Shown here piece after piece: positions 10,313 to 22,182 of a stretch of DNA of 64,000 bases. This DNA comes from Termitomyces sp. T153 (taxonomy: Eukaryota > Basidiomycota > Agaricomycetes > Agaricales > Lyophyllaceae): NCBI GenBank assembly GCA_018296165.2, contig JACKQL020000154.1:1-64000 (forward strand), read 5' to 3'. The position numbers and the translations under genes are program-made. Position 1 is the stretch's first letter. Each line of letters begins with the position of its first letter. The notes beneath the pieces were generated by a model. The model was not told the DNA's origin. It saw only the letters and a program-made list of their open reading frames with translations, and did no database searches.

Positions 10313-11513
10313 TGTCATAACCTGTTCCCTGGACCCCTGCACATCACCTCCAACCCTTCCACTCCCCCAGAGCCTCCCCCGATGCCCCATCAAACTCCCC
10401 CAACCATTGTCTACTCTCTGCACCCACTCCAACTAACTCCAACACTTCCCTGGCTAACTCCAATGGCCCCTTGGCCAACTCCAATGTCTTCTCTGCAGCC
10501 ACCAATGTTCCCCCTGGATCTCCTGAGCCCCTGGAACCATCCCTCACCATTCCTAACTCCAACATACATCACCAGCCCATCACCCTGGTTCCCTGACCTA
10601 CTTCAGAGTATCACAATGACCTTGGGACAGCCTGCATTCCCAACTGATCCCATCAATGTATCAATGTGGCCTGCCCCCTGATCACAACTAACACCCATCA
10701 ACTCTGCCAAGCCCCACCACCACAGCTGATGTTCTCTGGAGCTCCCTAGTAGTCAGTATATAAGTTGTAGAGTAGCTCTTCATACTCTAGTCTTGATATT
10801 GCCTTACCTGATGTGTCTCTGATTGTTTTCTTCTCATGTTTTGTATTCCATGTTATGTCTCTTCTTACTCCCAGTCTCCCAGTCTTACCTCAGTCTCCTG
10901 GTTTTGCCTCATCTCTATTCCATTATTATCATCATTATCATTTTATATTTCTGCCTGAATCTATTTTGTTCTCATCTCAATCTTGTCCTGACTCCACCTC
11001 ATTCCATTCAGCTATGTCTCATTTTGGTTGATCCATTCTGCCTATTGTGTTCAAGTCTTTTCCAACCCTAATGCTTTTATGAACTCCACACTTACAATTA
11101 CAAACATCAACACATTCTACAACAACTGACTCTGGACCTCACTATATGCTCAGCTCCAAACTCCATCAACTTCTGTTGATCCCCCATCAAGCTCTGGCTC
11201 TGGTCCTGCCACTTGCATAGCCTCTGCTTCTATCACTCACATAACCTCCACTCCTATCACTCACATAGCCTCCACTTCCTTGCTTACAGACTTGTGCCTA
11301 ACACCCCACCAAGCTTGTTCCTTTTCCCACAACCTATCCTATTCTCCTCCAGACTACCCTGGACCTGCTCAGATTGCTTCTCAACATTTATTCTTGCAAG
11401 CCCTCTGTGTCTAGAACTTCTCCAAGTGCCTAGTTGTCAGTATAGGGAATCATGTCCACCTAGTAAGGACTTGCCCAGTGTAGCTGAGCCCCTGTGGTCA
11501 GCAGAACCTGACA
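10313..11513 (+). mobile_element. Solo LTR of family E, TSD GGGGG
   Basis: A 1,201-bp family E LTR from TGTCATAACCTG to AACCTGACA, flanked by GGGGG at 10,308-10,312 and 11,514-11,518. It is inserted in a proline-encoding stretch between the integrase C-terminal module and the chromodomain of element C. Removing it gives a continuous minus-strand reading (a PPPP stretch then MVVDNNKEYEV). Confidence 0.9.
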
Positions 11514-11518
11514 GGGGG

Positions 11519-12640
11519 GTGGTGGAGGCAGTGGACATTGCCTGGGGATTGAGTCTTTAGGAGCTGGAGTTAGTTTGACCATGTTGAATACTGGATGAAG
11601 CTGGCACATCCCTGCAGGGAGTCTGAGTCAATAGCCCAAGGGTCCTACCTGTCATTCCACCATGAACAGCCCCAACTGGCAGTATGACAGCTTTTTTGAC
11701 AGTTGGGTGGTTGTAATATTAGAGGCATCCAGGTAGACTCAATCCCTGGGCTGATATCTCTGCTCTGGGGTCCTCCTGCAGTTGTAGTACTGTGCCATGT
11801 CATTCTTTGCTTTCAACAGCACAGCTCAGGCCTCCTCCTGTGACCTCTTCATCCAGTCCACAAATTCATTTACTGCCTCATTCTCCAAGGGTCAGGCCTA
11901 GGGTTCAAAACCCATGTGTGGGTGCTGTCCAGTGTCAAGGAAGAATGGGGAGAACTGGGTGGACACATGAACATGGTTGTTGTACTGGAATTTGGCATTG
12001 GAGAGGAGTTTGTCCCAGTCCTGGCATTTGTTGTAGAAGAGGTGGAGGTACTGTTCCAACTTCTAATTTATGTGCTCCATCTGACTATTGGACTGAGGGT
12101 AGTAGGCCATGGTGGTGTGTAGCCTTACTCCAAGCAGTTGGTAGAGCTCATGGGTGAACTCTGCCACAAATTGTGGTTCTCAATCTGAGACATAGGCATT
12201 GGAGACACCATGGAGCTTCCAGACATTCCTCTGGTACAGGTTTGTGGCACCCATGGTGGAGCAGGTAGTGTGGGTTGGAATGAAGTGTGCTCTCTTGCCA
12301 TACAGGTCCACTACTACTATGATTGCATCATAGCCATGGGCATCAGAGAGCTCTACAATGAAGTCTATGGATGCTATGCTCCATTGTTCTGTGGGCACTA
12401 GCAGTGGGTATAACTGTCCATAGAGGAGTTGGTGCTGGAGCTTGGGCCAGAGGTGGAGATTGCAGATACTAGTATAGGACCCAATATACTGGGACATCTG
12501 GGGCCACCAGTAGTTCCGCAATACCAGCTCTAGTATCTTCTACTGCCCAGAGTGCCCTGCAATGTAGGAGTTGTGGTGTTGCTCTACAATCCTCTGACAG
12601 AGCTCTGGAATGTTGGGATATAGATGCGGTCTTGGAAGGT
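11519..12640 (-). pseudogene. Integrase of element C
   Basis: Minus-strand DDE integrase. The zinc-binding region is at about 12,600-12,440 (EQHHNS then NYWWPQMSQYIGSYTSICNL). The core has IASIDFIVELSDAHGYDAI (about 12,385) and the second Asp region NAYVSD (about 12,190). The GPF/Y-like C-terminal module is at about 11,740-11,560 (YLDASNITTTQLSKKL, GLFMVE, HPVFNMVKLTPAP). Frames shift several times between 12,180 and 11,900. The chromodomain follows after the solo LTR. Confidence 0.85.
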
Positions 12641-12659
12641 CAAGATTCCATCTTGGAGG

Positions 12660-14360
12660 GCCCATTCATTTGTGCAGACTGCCTTAACACCAGTAGTGTG
12701 CCCCAACTTCAGCACCCAAGCAGCCTGTGCCACAAGCTTCTCCTTCTGACCATCCTGATTGCTCCACTATATGTCCTAGAGTATCTCCATCTCCACTCCA
12801 TCAATGGCAAGACCCTCCATAGCCCTGATTATGAACAGCTTGGAGCAGAGAAGCACAATGTTGCTGTTATCTCCTTCTCCTGTACCATAGTCTGCTCTCT
12901 AGGACAGGGCATCCAGCTTTTCCATGCTCTGGCTAGGGTTGTAGTGCAGGGAGAAGTCAAAGTTGGCAAGGTAGAGGGACCACTGAGCCTGTCAATAGTT
13001 GAGCTTTTTGGCCATCTAGAAATATTTGAGGTTCTTGTGGTCAGTCCAGACCTTAAACTTGTGCTGCATGCCCTCCAGGAAGTGCTGCCACTCCTTGATT
13101 GACTGGATGATGGCTAGCATCTCCTTATCATGGATCTCATAGTTCCACTCCACTGCATTCAAGCTCTTGGAGTAAAAGGCCACTGGATGCCACTTCCCAT
13201 CCTCCAGCGATTGCTGCAAGAGCACAGCCCCAGTAGCAAAGTCAGAGCTGTCAGCCTCCATGCAAAAGGGGGAGTTGTTATCTGGGAATAGAAGGATGGG
13301 TCTGGAGGTCACAGCACACTTGAGAGTGTTGAAGACCATCTGCTCCAGAGGTCCCCAGCTCCATGTAACATCCTTCCCTGTGAGGTCAAATAGTGGGTGG
13401 GCATGATGTGAGAAGTCCTGGATGAACCTCCAATAGAAGTTCATAAATCCAAGAAATGCCTGCACCTCCTTCTTGTTCTTGGGCTCTGGCCAATCCACCA
13501 CATTTGCTACCTTCACTAGGTCCATTTCTGCAGTTCTGTGGGAGATGATCAGGCCAAGATACTTAATCCAGGTTTGTTCAAACTCACACTTCTCTGGCTT
13601 GAGGTAAAGCTGGTGCTGGTTGAGGCACTCCAGGATAAGACAAGTGATCTGACAGTGTTTCTCCAGCATTTTGGTGTAGATGAGGATGTCATCAAGGTAT
13701 ACACATACTACACCCTCTGCAATGAGGTCCTGGAAGATGTTGTTCATCATAGTCTGGAAGGTGGTGGGGCTATTGGTGAGTCTGAAGAACATAACGAGTG
13801 GCTCAAACAATCTGTGGTTGGTCTGGAAGGCAGCCTTCCACTTGTCTCCTTCCTGAATATGCATGTTGTTGTAACTTTACCAGACATCCAGTTTAGTGAA
13901 GTATCTTGCCACTCAGAGGTTGTTGATGAGCTTGGAGATGAGTGGGAGGGAGTAGCAGTTCTTCACCATCATGGTATTGAGTACCCAATAGTCCTGCACC
14001 AGTTGGAGGGAGCCATCCTTCTTTTTGATAAAGAAGACAGGAGAAGCCATCAGAGACTTGGACAGATGGATGTGACCAGAGTCCAAGTTCTTCTACAGGA
14101 ACATATTGAGCTTGTCCTGCTCCTGGGGTGCTAGCAGGTAGACCTTGCAGCTGGAGGGTGTGGAGTCCAGTAATAGTTTGATGGCATGATCCCACTTCTT
14201 GCACTCTAGAAGAGAGTTGAAGGAGGCTTTGAAAAACACATCCTTAAACATATGCAGGTAGAGGGGTACCACATTCCAGAACTCTTGGGGTGCAGTGTTA
14301 GCAGCAAAAGCCTGGGCCAATCTCTGGGATGTAGTCTGGCTAGCCTGGATCTCCATAATG
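12660..14360 (-). pseudogene. Reverse transcriptase and RNase H of element C
   Basis: The most intact pol segment of the A-C family, with an open frame of 282 codons at 13,016-13,864. Motifs on the minus strand: RT catalytic VYLDDILIY (about 13,700-13,677), LGFMNFYWRFIQDFSHHAHP, RNase H start MEADSSDFATGAVLLQQ (about 13,265) and KEMLAIIQSIKEWQHFLEG (about 13,130). The RT entry ([12 protein letters not shown]) is at about 14,035. The catalytic Asp pair of RT is preserved. Upstream, AVFKDVFFKASFNSLLECKK-like sequence (14,250-14,190) is the protease/RT linker. Confidence 0.9.
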
Positions 14361-14599
14361 GAGGATGGGAGGTGAACAGTGGTAATATAGATTCAATCCC
14401 CTGCCTCTACTGCTTTGTTGGGGAGCTCTGGCTAGTATATCCTGCCAATCTCCCCTTCCTGCTCCTCCTCTGGGGCTCCACTATTGCTCCAAATGTCCTT
14501 GTAGAGGGCCTCCCTATGAGGGAATGCCAGAGGTGGGGAGTCCCAGAGGTCTAGATCAGCAATAGGGAGAGGGCCCACATGACATGCATGGATGGCTGC

Positions 14600-15060
14600 A
14601 TGCTCTCAGACTTGGGTCTGATGCTCTGCCTGGTCCTCTGCGGCACAGGCAGAGCACTTCTGGAGGCACCTGCTCATGGTGACCTCTCCTTTGGTCCAAT
14701 TAACCTTGGAGTTATGCTCTTGGAGCCACATGAACCCAAGGATCATGTCTTGCCTTCCCAAGCTGGTGATGGTGAATACGGCACACTCTGCATGATTCTG
14801 ATAGTGGAGAACCAGGTTGACTACAGAGCTAATAGCACTGGCTTCATTGGGTGTTCTGCCAATGTTGTAGACAGAAATGGGCTTGGGGAGGGGCTGTGTA
14901 GTGAGGCTGTGTTGTTTGACAAACTCTGAATCCAAGAAAAGTCCTGTTGCTCTGCTGTCTAGGAGGACTGTAACTCTGCAGGTCTGCTAAGTGTCTGTGG
15001 TCTTGATCTCCACATTGAGGCACAGGGAGTAGGTGGATGCACCAGAGGCCATCTATGTAC
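14600..15060 (-). pseudogene. Protease of element C
   Basis: Retropepsin on the minus strand. The active-site strand reads LLDSRATGLFLDSEF (about 14,970-14,925), with the Gly of DSG changed to Arg. The second strand SLGRQDMILGFMWLQEHN is at about 14,765-14,710. It aligns with the proteases of A and B. Confidence 0.8.
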
Positions 15061-15289
15061 TGTCAGAGCATTTGATGTGCCCAGGCAGGACTGTGCTAAC
15101 AGACCTTTGGAGGTGTCTGAGAGCTTGGCAGGGGTTCTGGAGTTAGTGTTTGTACATCTGGAAGGGGGCTTCAAAGTTCTTCTGTCTCAGAATGAAGGGC
15201 ATTGGAAAAAGCAGTTTCATTTTCTATTGACAGACAAGAGAACCTGTTAGCACCTAGTGATGGAGGCATACACCTCATCTGTCACTCTA

Positions 15290-15495
15290 CTAAAAATCTC
15301 CCTCTAGCTCTAGAGGTGAGGAGCACATGCTGGCTTCCTCTGGGGTCAGCTCTAGCTTGAGCTTGTCCAGCAATGGAGCTCTGGCAGTGTCATTTGCAGC
15401 CAGGAGCTGCAGGAGAAGTTCCTCCTGCTCTGCTGTGGAGAGGTAGTGTACCTCCAGGCCTAGGGGATAGTGCTGTGCAAAGTGCCCAAGCTTCT
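15290..15495 (-). pseudogene. gag zinc-knuckle tail of element C, fused to copy B
   Basis: Minus strand: CKKLGHFAQHYPLGLEVHYL, the end of a CCHC knuckle and gag tail, homologous to GKAGHFAHYCSQGLEVLYL in A. Immediately upstream (plus-strand side above 15,495) the frame continues into MHHKPGWSMGKP, the RNase H/integrase linker of copy B. The rest of gag of C is missing. The junction at about 15,490 is the fusion point of the B-C chimera. Confidence 0.75.
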
Positions 15496-17294
15496 TGCAT
15501 CTTGGTTTGCCCATGCTCCATCCTGGTTTGTGGTGCAATGAGAAGTCAAAGTTGGCCAGATACAGAGACCACCAAGCTTGATGTCAATTGAGTTTCTTAG
15601 CAGAACAGAAGTACTCCAGGTTCTTGTGGTCTGCCCAGACTTCAAACTTATGCTATGTGCCCTTGAGGAAATGCTGCCATTCTTCAAGGTACTGAATAAT
15701 TGCCAGGATCCCCTTGTCATGGATCTCATATTTCTGTTCCACCACATTGAGGCTTTTGGAGTAGAAGGCTACTGGATGCTATTTTCCATCCTCTTTTGAC
15801 TGCTGGGAGAGGACTGCCCCTGTAGCAAAGTCTGAGCTATCTGCTTCTACATGGAATGGAGAGTCATCATCAGAGAACAAGAGGACTGGCTTTGAGGTCA
15901 CAGATTGCTTGAGGACATCAAAGGCAGCTTGCTGTGGGGGCTCCCACCACCATGCAGTATTCTTAACTGTGAGGTCAAAGAAGGGACATGCATGGTGGGA
16001 GAAATCCCATATGAACTTCCAATAGAAATCAACAAACCCAAGAAAGGCCTGAACTTCCTTCTTGTTCCTTGGCTCAGGCCACTCAACTACACCTGCCACT
16101 TTAATGGGGTCCATCTTGGCTGTCCCATGCAAAATTATCAAACCCAGTTACTCCACTTTAGTGTGTTCAAATTTGCACTTCTCAGGCTTTAAATAGAGCT
16201 GGTGTTGGCAGAGGCATTCCAAGACAATGCATGTGACCCAGCAATGCTCCTCCAGAGTTTTTGTATAGATGAGGATATTGTCAAGATACATGCAGACAAC
16301 ACCTTCTGCAATCAGATCTCAGAAATTGTCATTCATCATAGTCTGGAAGGTGGCTGGGCTATTGGTGAGACCAAAGAACATTACCAGAGGTTCAAAGAGT
16401 CTGCAATTAGTTCAGAATGCTGCCTTCCACTCATCCCCTTCTTTGATGTGTACATTGTTGTAGCCCCAGTGGACATTCAACTTAGTGAAATAGTGTGCAC
16501 CTCAAAGGTTGTTGACAAGTTCCAAGATGAGTGGCAAAGAATAGCAGTTCTTCACTGTCATTGCATTCAGGACACAATAATCCTGAACCAGACAAAGAGA
16601 CCCATCCTTCTTCTTAATAAAGAAGACTAAGGAGGCCATTAGAGACTTGGAGGGTCATATTTGTCTTGAGCTAAGATTCTCCTGCAGGAAAGCATCCAGC
16701 TCATCCTGTTCATGGGGTGCAAGTGGATAGACCTTGTAACTGGAGGGCTCTGCATCTGGTATCAGCTCAATTGCATGATCCCACTGCTTGCACTCTGGAA
16801 GTGAATCAAAGGAGGCCTTGGAGAATACATCCTCAAAGTCATGGAGGTGATTGGGAACAGTGCTATGGAAAGGCTTGGGCTGTGAATTTGCCACAAATGC
16901 CTCAGCCAGATGCTGAGAAGTAGTCTGACTGGCTCAAATCTCTGCCACTGTAGGAGGGGGGCAGAGGGTTGTAGCATAGATCCAATCACCCACCTCTATG
17001 GTCTCATCTGGGGACTCTGCATCTGGAGTATGGGTCCATTCTCCTTCACCTCCCTCTTCCTCTGGAGATTCACACCCAACACTTTGGACATCCTCATAGA
17101 GGGCCTCTCTATGAGAGAATGCCAGAGGGAGGGGACTCAGGAGGTCTAGATCAGCATAAGGGAGATGCCCAGCATAACAGGCATGCACAACAGCACACTC
17201 ACAAACCTTGGCTCTCTGCTCCTTATGGGCTTCTTCTGCACAGGTAATGCAGCAACATGGGCAATGACTCATCTTCACCTCACCCTTAGTCCAG

Positions 17295-17864
17295 TCAATC
17301 TCTGGATGTGTTCACATAGCCAGGTGAACCCAAGATCATGTCTTGCTTTCCCAAACTAGTGATGGCAAAAGCAGCTTGCTCTGAGTGGTCTTGGTAGTGG
17401 AGGACCAGGTCCACTATGGAGTGAATAGAGCCAGCTTCATTGAGCATGCTATCAACATTGTATACAGGGATAGAACAGGAAAGGGAGCAAGTAGTCAGGT
17501 GGTGTTGTTGCACATAGTCAGTGTTGAGGAAGAGGCCTGTTGTGCCACTGTCAAGGAGGGCAACCACACTTTGGATCTGCTGAGTGTCTGTCATCTCAAT
17601 TTCTACCTGTAGTTTCAGGGAGTTGGTAGAAGGGGTGGAAGCAACAACATAACAATGGGGGAGGCAGCATTCCCATGCAAGTATCTGAAGGTGCAGGCTA
17701 GGGGGTGTGTTTCCAGCTGATATTTTAGCTGGAGAGGGAGTTTGTATGTCTGAGGAGGGGCTTATTGTTTCAGGCATAGTATCAACAATAGCAACAGATA
17801 TATTTGATTCTATGGACAGAGGGGCAAAACAATTAGTACTGGGCAATGGGGGCATACTGGTCAT
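17295..17864 (-). pseudogene. Protease of element B
   Basis: A 189-codon open stretch on the minus strand containing the retropepsin active site VVALLDSGTTGLFLNT with an intact DSG (about 17,580-17,533). The second strand, SLGKQDMILGSPGY, is near 17,360. It is followed by the Cys/His-rich tail HCPCCCITC (about 17,265-17,240). Confidence 0.85.
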
Positions 17865-17875
17865 CCATTGCCCTT

Positions 17876-18970
17876 TTAAAAATCCTCAGACTCTGTAGGA
17901 ACCTCCTCCAATACACTGGCCACTTCCTCAGAATGAACAGCTATAGGTGCATCTGAAGAGGGGGTTCCTGTGGCATCCCAGGCTGCAAGGAGTTGGACAA
18001 GCAGCTCTTCTTGCTTTGATGCTGACAAGTAGAGGACTTCTAGCCCTTGAGGACAGTAATGGGCAAAATGACCTGCCTTCCCACAGTGTTGACACAGCAA
18101 AGAGGTAGAAGACTGCTGTTGGGAAGCATCAATATCCATTAAGCCTCCTTGGGGTAGGGAGTGCAGGGGAGCAGCATGAGGCATGAAGGAAGGAGCTGTA
18201 CCTGGTTGTGGGGATGCTAATGCAGGTGTAGAAGATGGAGCTTGGGGGGTGAACCCTCCATGAGAAAAAGGGAAGGTTGAGAGTTGCATCTGCCACAACT
18301 CATGTTGCAGTTCCATGAGCTGCCACTGCTCATGTGCCACCTTGTACCAGGTATTGACATGCTCATTATCTGAGCACCCCTCTGCCATGCTGTCAATACA
18401 ATCCCTGAGAGAGGGGTGGAGTCCATCACAGAAGGTTAGGCAGAGTTGTAGACTGTCCAAACATCCAGCCTGTTCAACTCAGGCATAAAAGGAGTCAATG
18501 TACTCATCAAATGACTGCTTTGCTTGAGCATACTGAGTTTGATTTTGAAGGGAAAGAGCTGCAGTTTTGGCAGAGTCAAGGAGGAAGAACTCCACTTGGA
18601 ACTCCTTCTCAAACTCCATCCAGTCAGAAAAACTCCCCACTCCTCCTGGGCATTGGAAGATATGCACTGCATAGGTTGAGGCTTGACCAGTCTTCATGTA
18701 GAAGAGGACCCAGGCAATTTTCAAGGCATCCAAGGTAAAGGCTTCACTGCTCAGCTGGATATAGGTGATGCAGGACTGAAGGAAATGTTCTCCAACCTTA
18801 CAATCTCCATCATATATGTCAGGAAGTGCAGGACAAGGGAGTTTGGAACAAGGAGCTGAAAGGCCTAAGCCAGATGAAGACACAAACTATTCTGCAGCAG
18901 CTGGAGCCAGAAAGCCTGAGCTAGGTGCAGACACAAACAGTTCTGCATCTGCTAGGAGCATTGAAGGTGT
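17876..18970 (-). pseudogene. gag of element B
   Basis: Minus-strand Gag. The capsid region is open from about 18,883 to 18,479 (PALPDIYDGDCKVGEHFLQS) and again from 18,460 to 17,876 (LCLTFCDGLHPSLRDCIDSM), with a single stop between them. The nucleocapsid knuckle is complete, CQHCGKAGHFAHYC (about 18,099-18,058), C-x2-C-x4-H-x4-C. The frame ends at TAA 17,876-17,878 after ESEDF, the same end as in A. This is the best guide to this family's Gag. Confidence 0.88.
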
Positions 18971-19340
18971 GGTAGGAGCAAGGGGGAGACATTCCAGAAG
19001 GGCTTGGAGATAAAGGGACACTGCTTCAGTAGTTTGATGGAGTCCAGTGAGTTCAGCCATGTGGGAAGTAAGGGAGGCTTGGATAAGTTGAACCTATATC
19101 TCCAGGGACAGCAAACAACTCCAGGCATTGTCCTAGGAGCTTGAATCATCAGGGGGAGGTGCTGGAGGGGTTGGCTGGGTCACAGGAAGGGCACAGGGGC
19201 ACTAAGACACTGGTGGGGGAGAGACCTTTTGAGGAACCAAGTAGAAGCTCAAGTAATCAAAAAGGGGGCTCCTAGACCAAATCTAGAGACTTGTTCTGCT
19301 GTAAGGGCAACCTCTGGAGGCTGTGGCTCAATCACACAAC

Positions 19341-19782
19341 TGGCAAAGAGAAATCCAAAGTCTATTCAGTACTGTACAGTGTCTACTGAGATAACTACTC
19401 ACCTGGCAAAGGAAAATCCAAAAAGAACAAGTCTGGGGATTCCTTAGGCTAGGTGTAATGCTTCAGAGGCTTCAGAAGCATGAGAAACAACTGTACAGTA
19501 TGACAGAGAAAAATGGCAAAAGTGGTGTGTCAGCAATTGGTCAGCAGTTACATAAGCTGGTGGCAGTGTCAAAGGGGCCACACTTGTCTGAATTATTGAC
19601 AGAGAATTGGTGCAGCCTGAGGGCTGAAACTGGAACCAATAGATAGGGAAAAGGAAGGAGAATAAAGGAAAACTATAGCAGAGCAAATCTGACAAGAACT
19701 GGAGAAGGAGAAGGAGAAACAAGTGGGATGTCAGGGGAAACAAGTGGGATGTCAGGGGAAACAAGTGGGATGTCCCCTGACA
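19341..19782 (-). repeat. 5' LTR of element B, with internal tandem repeat
   Basis: A 442-bp LTR in minus orientation from TGTCAGGGGACATCCC (19,782) to CTTTGCCA (19,341), followed by the leader starting GTTGTGTGATTGAGCC. Near its start, a 20-bp unit CCTGACATCCCACTTGTTTC is repeated about three times (19,722-19,782). It is longer than its relative at 9,711-10,017, mainly through this upstream region. Confidence 0.75.
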
Positions 19783-19869
19783 GCTAGCTGATGCTTGGGA
19801 GAATTGTCTGTTTGAGTCTCTTGGAAGTGATTAACTTGTCATGTACTAGTGGCCACTAGTAATATTTGT

Positions 19870-20930
19870 TGGAGTAGATCTGTATCTAGGGCTCTGCTGA
19901 GCTCAAGTTGAAAGCATATGGCAGGACAAAGAATTATCTCCATCTGTCTTGATAATGAGGTCATGATGCTTCATTCTGGATATGGATTCCTTTCAGATAA
20001 TGCTGAATTTGCATCACTCATTGTTAACTCTGAGATCACATGGCTTTGGCACTGTCCAGATTTGATTCAGAAAATGGGGTTAAAGCATGAGGCTTGTGCA
20101 TTGGAGTACTTGCCAGCACTGTTAATGTGTTGGAAGCAGTGAAACACATTGGTTATCCTGTCATCCTGAAAGCAACTGCAGGTGGCAGGGGTATTGGTAT
20201 AGTTAATTGTGATGACAAGGCAATGCTTTAGGATGAGTTTCTCACCACCCACATACTCAAGCAAGGGTACCTTTATATTGTTCTTCTCCATTTGACATGT
20301 GATTGACTGTTTCCCTCATAGGCTCTTTCTGGTATAGGCAGTCTCATTATTGAAAAGTACACTTTTGCAGCTTTATATATCAAAGTTCAGGTTTGACAGC
20401 TTTTTTTGGGAGTGAGACTTGTTCATCCCCTCTAAGTGTTTGATAATGGCCTAGGAGAGGCTGTTCATATGGGAGAGCAGGTCCAATTTTCTAGCCTTCT
20501 TTCTCTCTTGCCATTTGTTCATAAGTGCTCAGGGACAGTCAAATTTCTAGTCAACCACACAACTGCAGCATTTTATTTCTTGGAGATGAACACCAGAATT
20601 AAAGTTTGTCTCTATTAGTATCTACCTCAAAAATGCTGAGCTTATCTTGTGTTCATCAGGTCAAGCATACAGTTACAGAAGCCATGCATCTGGGTTTGAA
20701 CCTTGTGAAACTCATGATTGAACAAGGGATCTCTGAGTGACTATATATATCAGTGCACATACCTGCTATGTGCCAGGACACCTTTGATAAATTGATACTA
20801 TTGGATTCAGAACATGCACTCAAAGGGAGGGTTCAGGCTGAGAATCCTTACAGAAACTTCTTGCTGAGTCCTTGTAAGGGGATAGTTCCTTCAGGACTAT
20901 TTGATTCTATCCTGGGCTTAGTTCCAGGAT
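19870..20930 (+). pseudogene. Biotin carboxylase fragment (urea carboxylase-like)
   Basis: Degenerate ATP-grasp biotin carboxylase. Blocks in family order: MLHSGYGFLSDNAEFASLI (about 19,967), ITWLW then MGLKHEA (about 20,034-20,090), a HIGYPVILKATAGGRGIGI stretch with the glycine-rich loop (about 20,150), IIEKYTFAALYIKVQ (about 20,345), GTVKFLVNHTTAAFYFLEMN (20,533), VTEAMHLGLNLVKLMIEQG (about 20,670) and AENPYRNFLLSP (about 20,842). MGLKHEA and ITWL are typical of fungal urea amidolyase (urea carboxylase) rather than other biotin carboxylases, but this is inference. The frame is broken many times and spacers may be introns. The N-terminus is absent here but present in opposite orientation at 21,190-21,527. 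No biotin-carrier part is visible. CpG-poor like the repeats, so long silenced. Confidence 0.8.
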
Positions 20931-21189
20931 GATCCACCATTCTAGCCCATCTGAAAGACCACCTATTATGCCCTGCACCCTTCTGTCCCCATTAGTTGCC
21001 TTCCATGAATCACATGCTTGGACATTACTCAGTATCAATTATTGTTAGTCATTCTCCATTACATACCATGGACCAATGAATAGGTATAATGTTAGTCATT
21101 GTAATCCAGGTTAACATTTATAGGATTGGGTGGCTATCAAGTATCTCAGCTCTCAATATGATGATCAGTATTCACACACCTGTCAGGGG

Positions 21190-21527
21190 AGGTCACTTCT
21201 CTCTGAAAGGAATTGATATCCAGAGTGAAGCATTGTGACCTCATTATCAAGACAGATAGAGATAATTCTTTGTCCTGCCAAATATGCTTTTGACTCAAAC
21301 TCAGCAGAGCCTTCTGCTGTACTCTAGAGAAGAGGGGCAGCCTTGTCAGCAGAAGAAATGTGGAGTGAAAGGGCATCTGATGGCATATAAATAGAAATAA
21401 TCCATATACCAAGTTCCTTTGCAGTACAAATAATGTAAATGGCAATTTTTCCCCTGTTTGTGACTAGGAGCTTTGTACCATTGTCCATCACCTTTAGAAA
21501 CAACTTGGAGGGACATAATTGATGCAC
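21190..21527 (-). pseudogene. Biotin carboxylase N-terminal fragment, inverted
   Basis: Minus-strand reading gives KLLVTNRGKIAIYIICTAKE then LGIWIISIYMPSDALSLHIS and ADKAAPL, the first strand-turn-helix of biotin carboxylases (normally NRGEIAxRI). It continues into an AGQRIISICLDNEVTMLHSG block (about 21,280-21,215) that is also present on the plus strand at 19,918-19,975. So this is a second, oppositely oriented partial copy that overlaps the first by about 100 bp of homologous sequence, not simply the missing piece. Gly of NRGE-I-A is followed by Lys instead of Glu. Confidence 0.78.
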
Positions 21528-21615
21528 CTGTTACTTTTAAAGGTTCACAAGAGAGTAGAGTACATGTACATCAAACATGTATAGTTAGTGGTTCATAGCT
21601 GCCCACACAACAGGC

Positions 21616-22091
21616 TGTATAAGGGGATGACCCCTTTATGGGTAACACTGACTCTATCTGGCCTTAGTCACAGGTATAGCATCCTCTCTAGCATATCCAA
21701 TGCACAGGCTGCCAAGCCCCTGCACCCTCCAGTCAGTATTAGTCAGCCCTTTGTAGTCATTGGACTCTATTTCTCCTTTTGACATATTGATAGTCATCAC
21801 TGCTTAGCATACCCAGGCCACTTACCACATATAGCATTAGTCATAGCATAGCCATGGATGTAGTATATAAGCCAGTTACAAGGATAGAATATCCTTTGAC
21901 CAATCAATAGCAGCATTCCCCAGGTCTATCCAGTGAATCAACTGTGAGAGCCCCAGCATTGTTACCTTAGCTTAGCTCACTGTGCTCACTCCTTGTCTGC
22001 TTCTTAGCTGCTTCTGCTCCTTTGATGCTCACTTGTCCCTTGTGCTTGCTCACTCTAGCCAGGTCTATCCATGGTTGTGCTTGTCCCCTCA
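21616..22091 (+). repeat. 5' LTR of the KH element
   Basis: TGTATAAGGGGATGACCCC to CTTGTCCCCTCA. It contains the promoter-like TATATAA at 21,864-21,870. It differs from the 3' LTR mainly in its first 100 bp, by a TA insertion and scattered transitions. Confidence 0.9.
21864..21870 (+). promoter_or_regulatory. TATA box in the KH-element LTR
   Basis: TATATAA in GTAGTATATAAGCC, conserved in both LTRs (second copy near 23,376). It is the probable promoter of the element. Confidence 0.55.
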
Positions 22092-22182
22092 CATCTTAAT
22101 TGGTCCCTATGTTGTCCACACCTCTAGCCCATGACACCCAACCTACCACCTACCTTTGACCTCACCCTAACCTCAAGACACT

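Larger units (their letters stand above)
15496..19340 (-). mobile_element. Chromovirus B body (gag to RNase H), integrase missing
   Basis: Minus-strand copy closely related to element A. In minus-strand order it has a leader (19,340-19,150), gag (18,970-17,876), protease (17,864-17,300), linker (17,278-16,655), RT (16,650-15,900) and RNase H (15,900-15,500). It then passes directly into the gag tail of C. The catalytic RT motif reads YLDN instead of YLDD (about 16,290). With its own LTR at 19,341-19,782 it forms the 5' half of a chimeric element whose 3' half is C. Confidence 0.88.
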
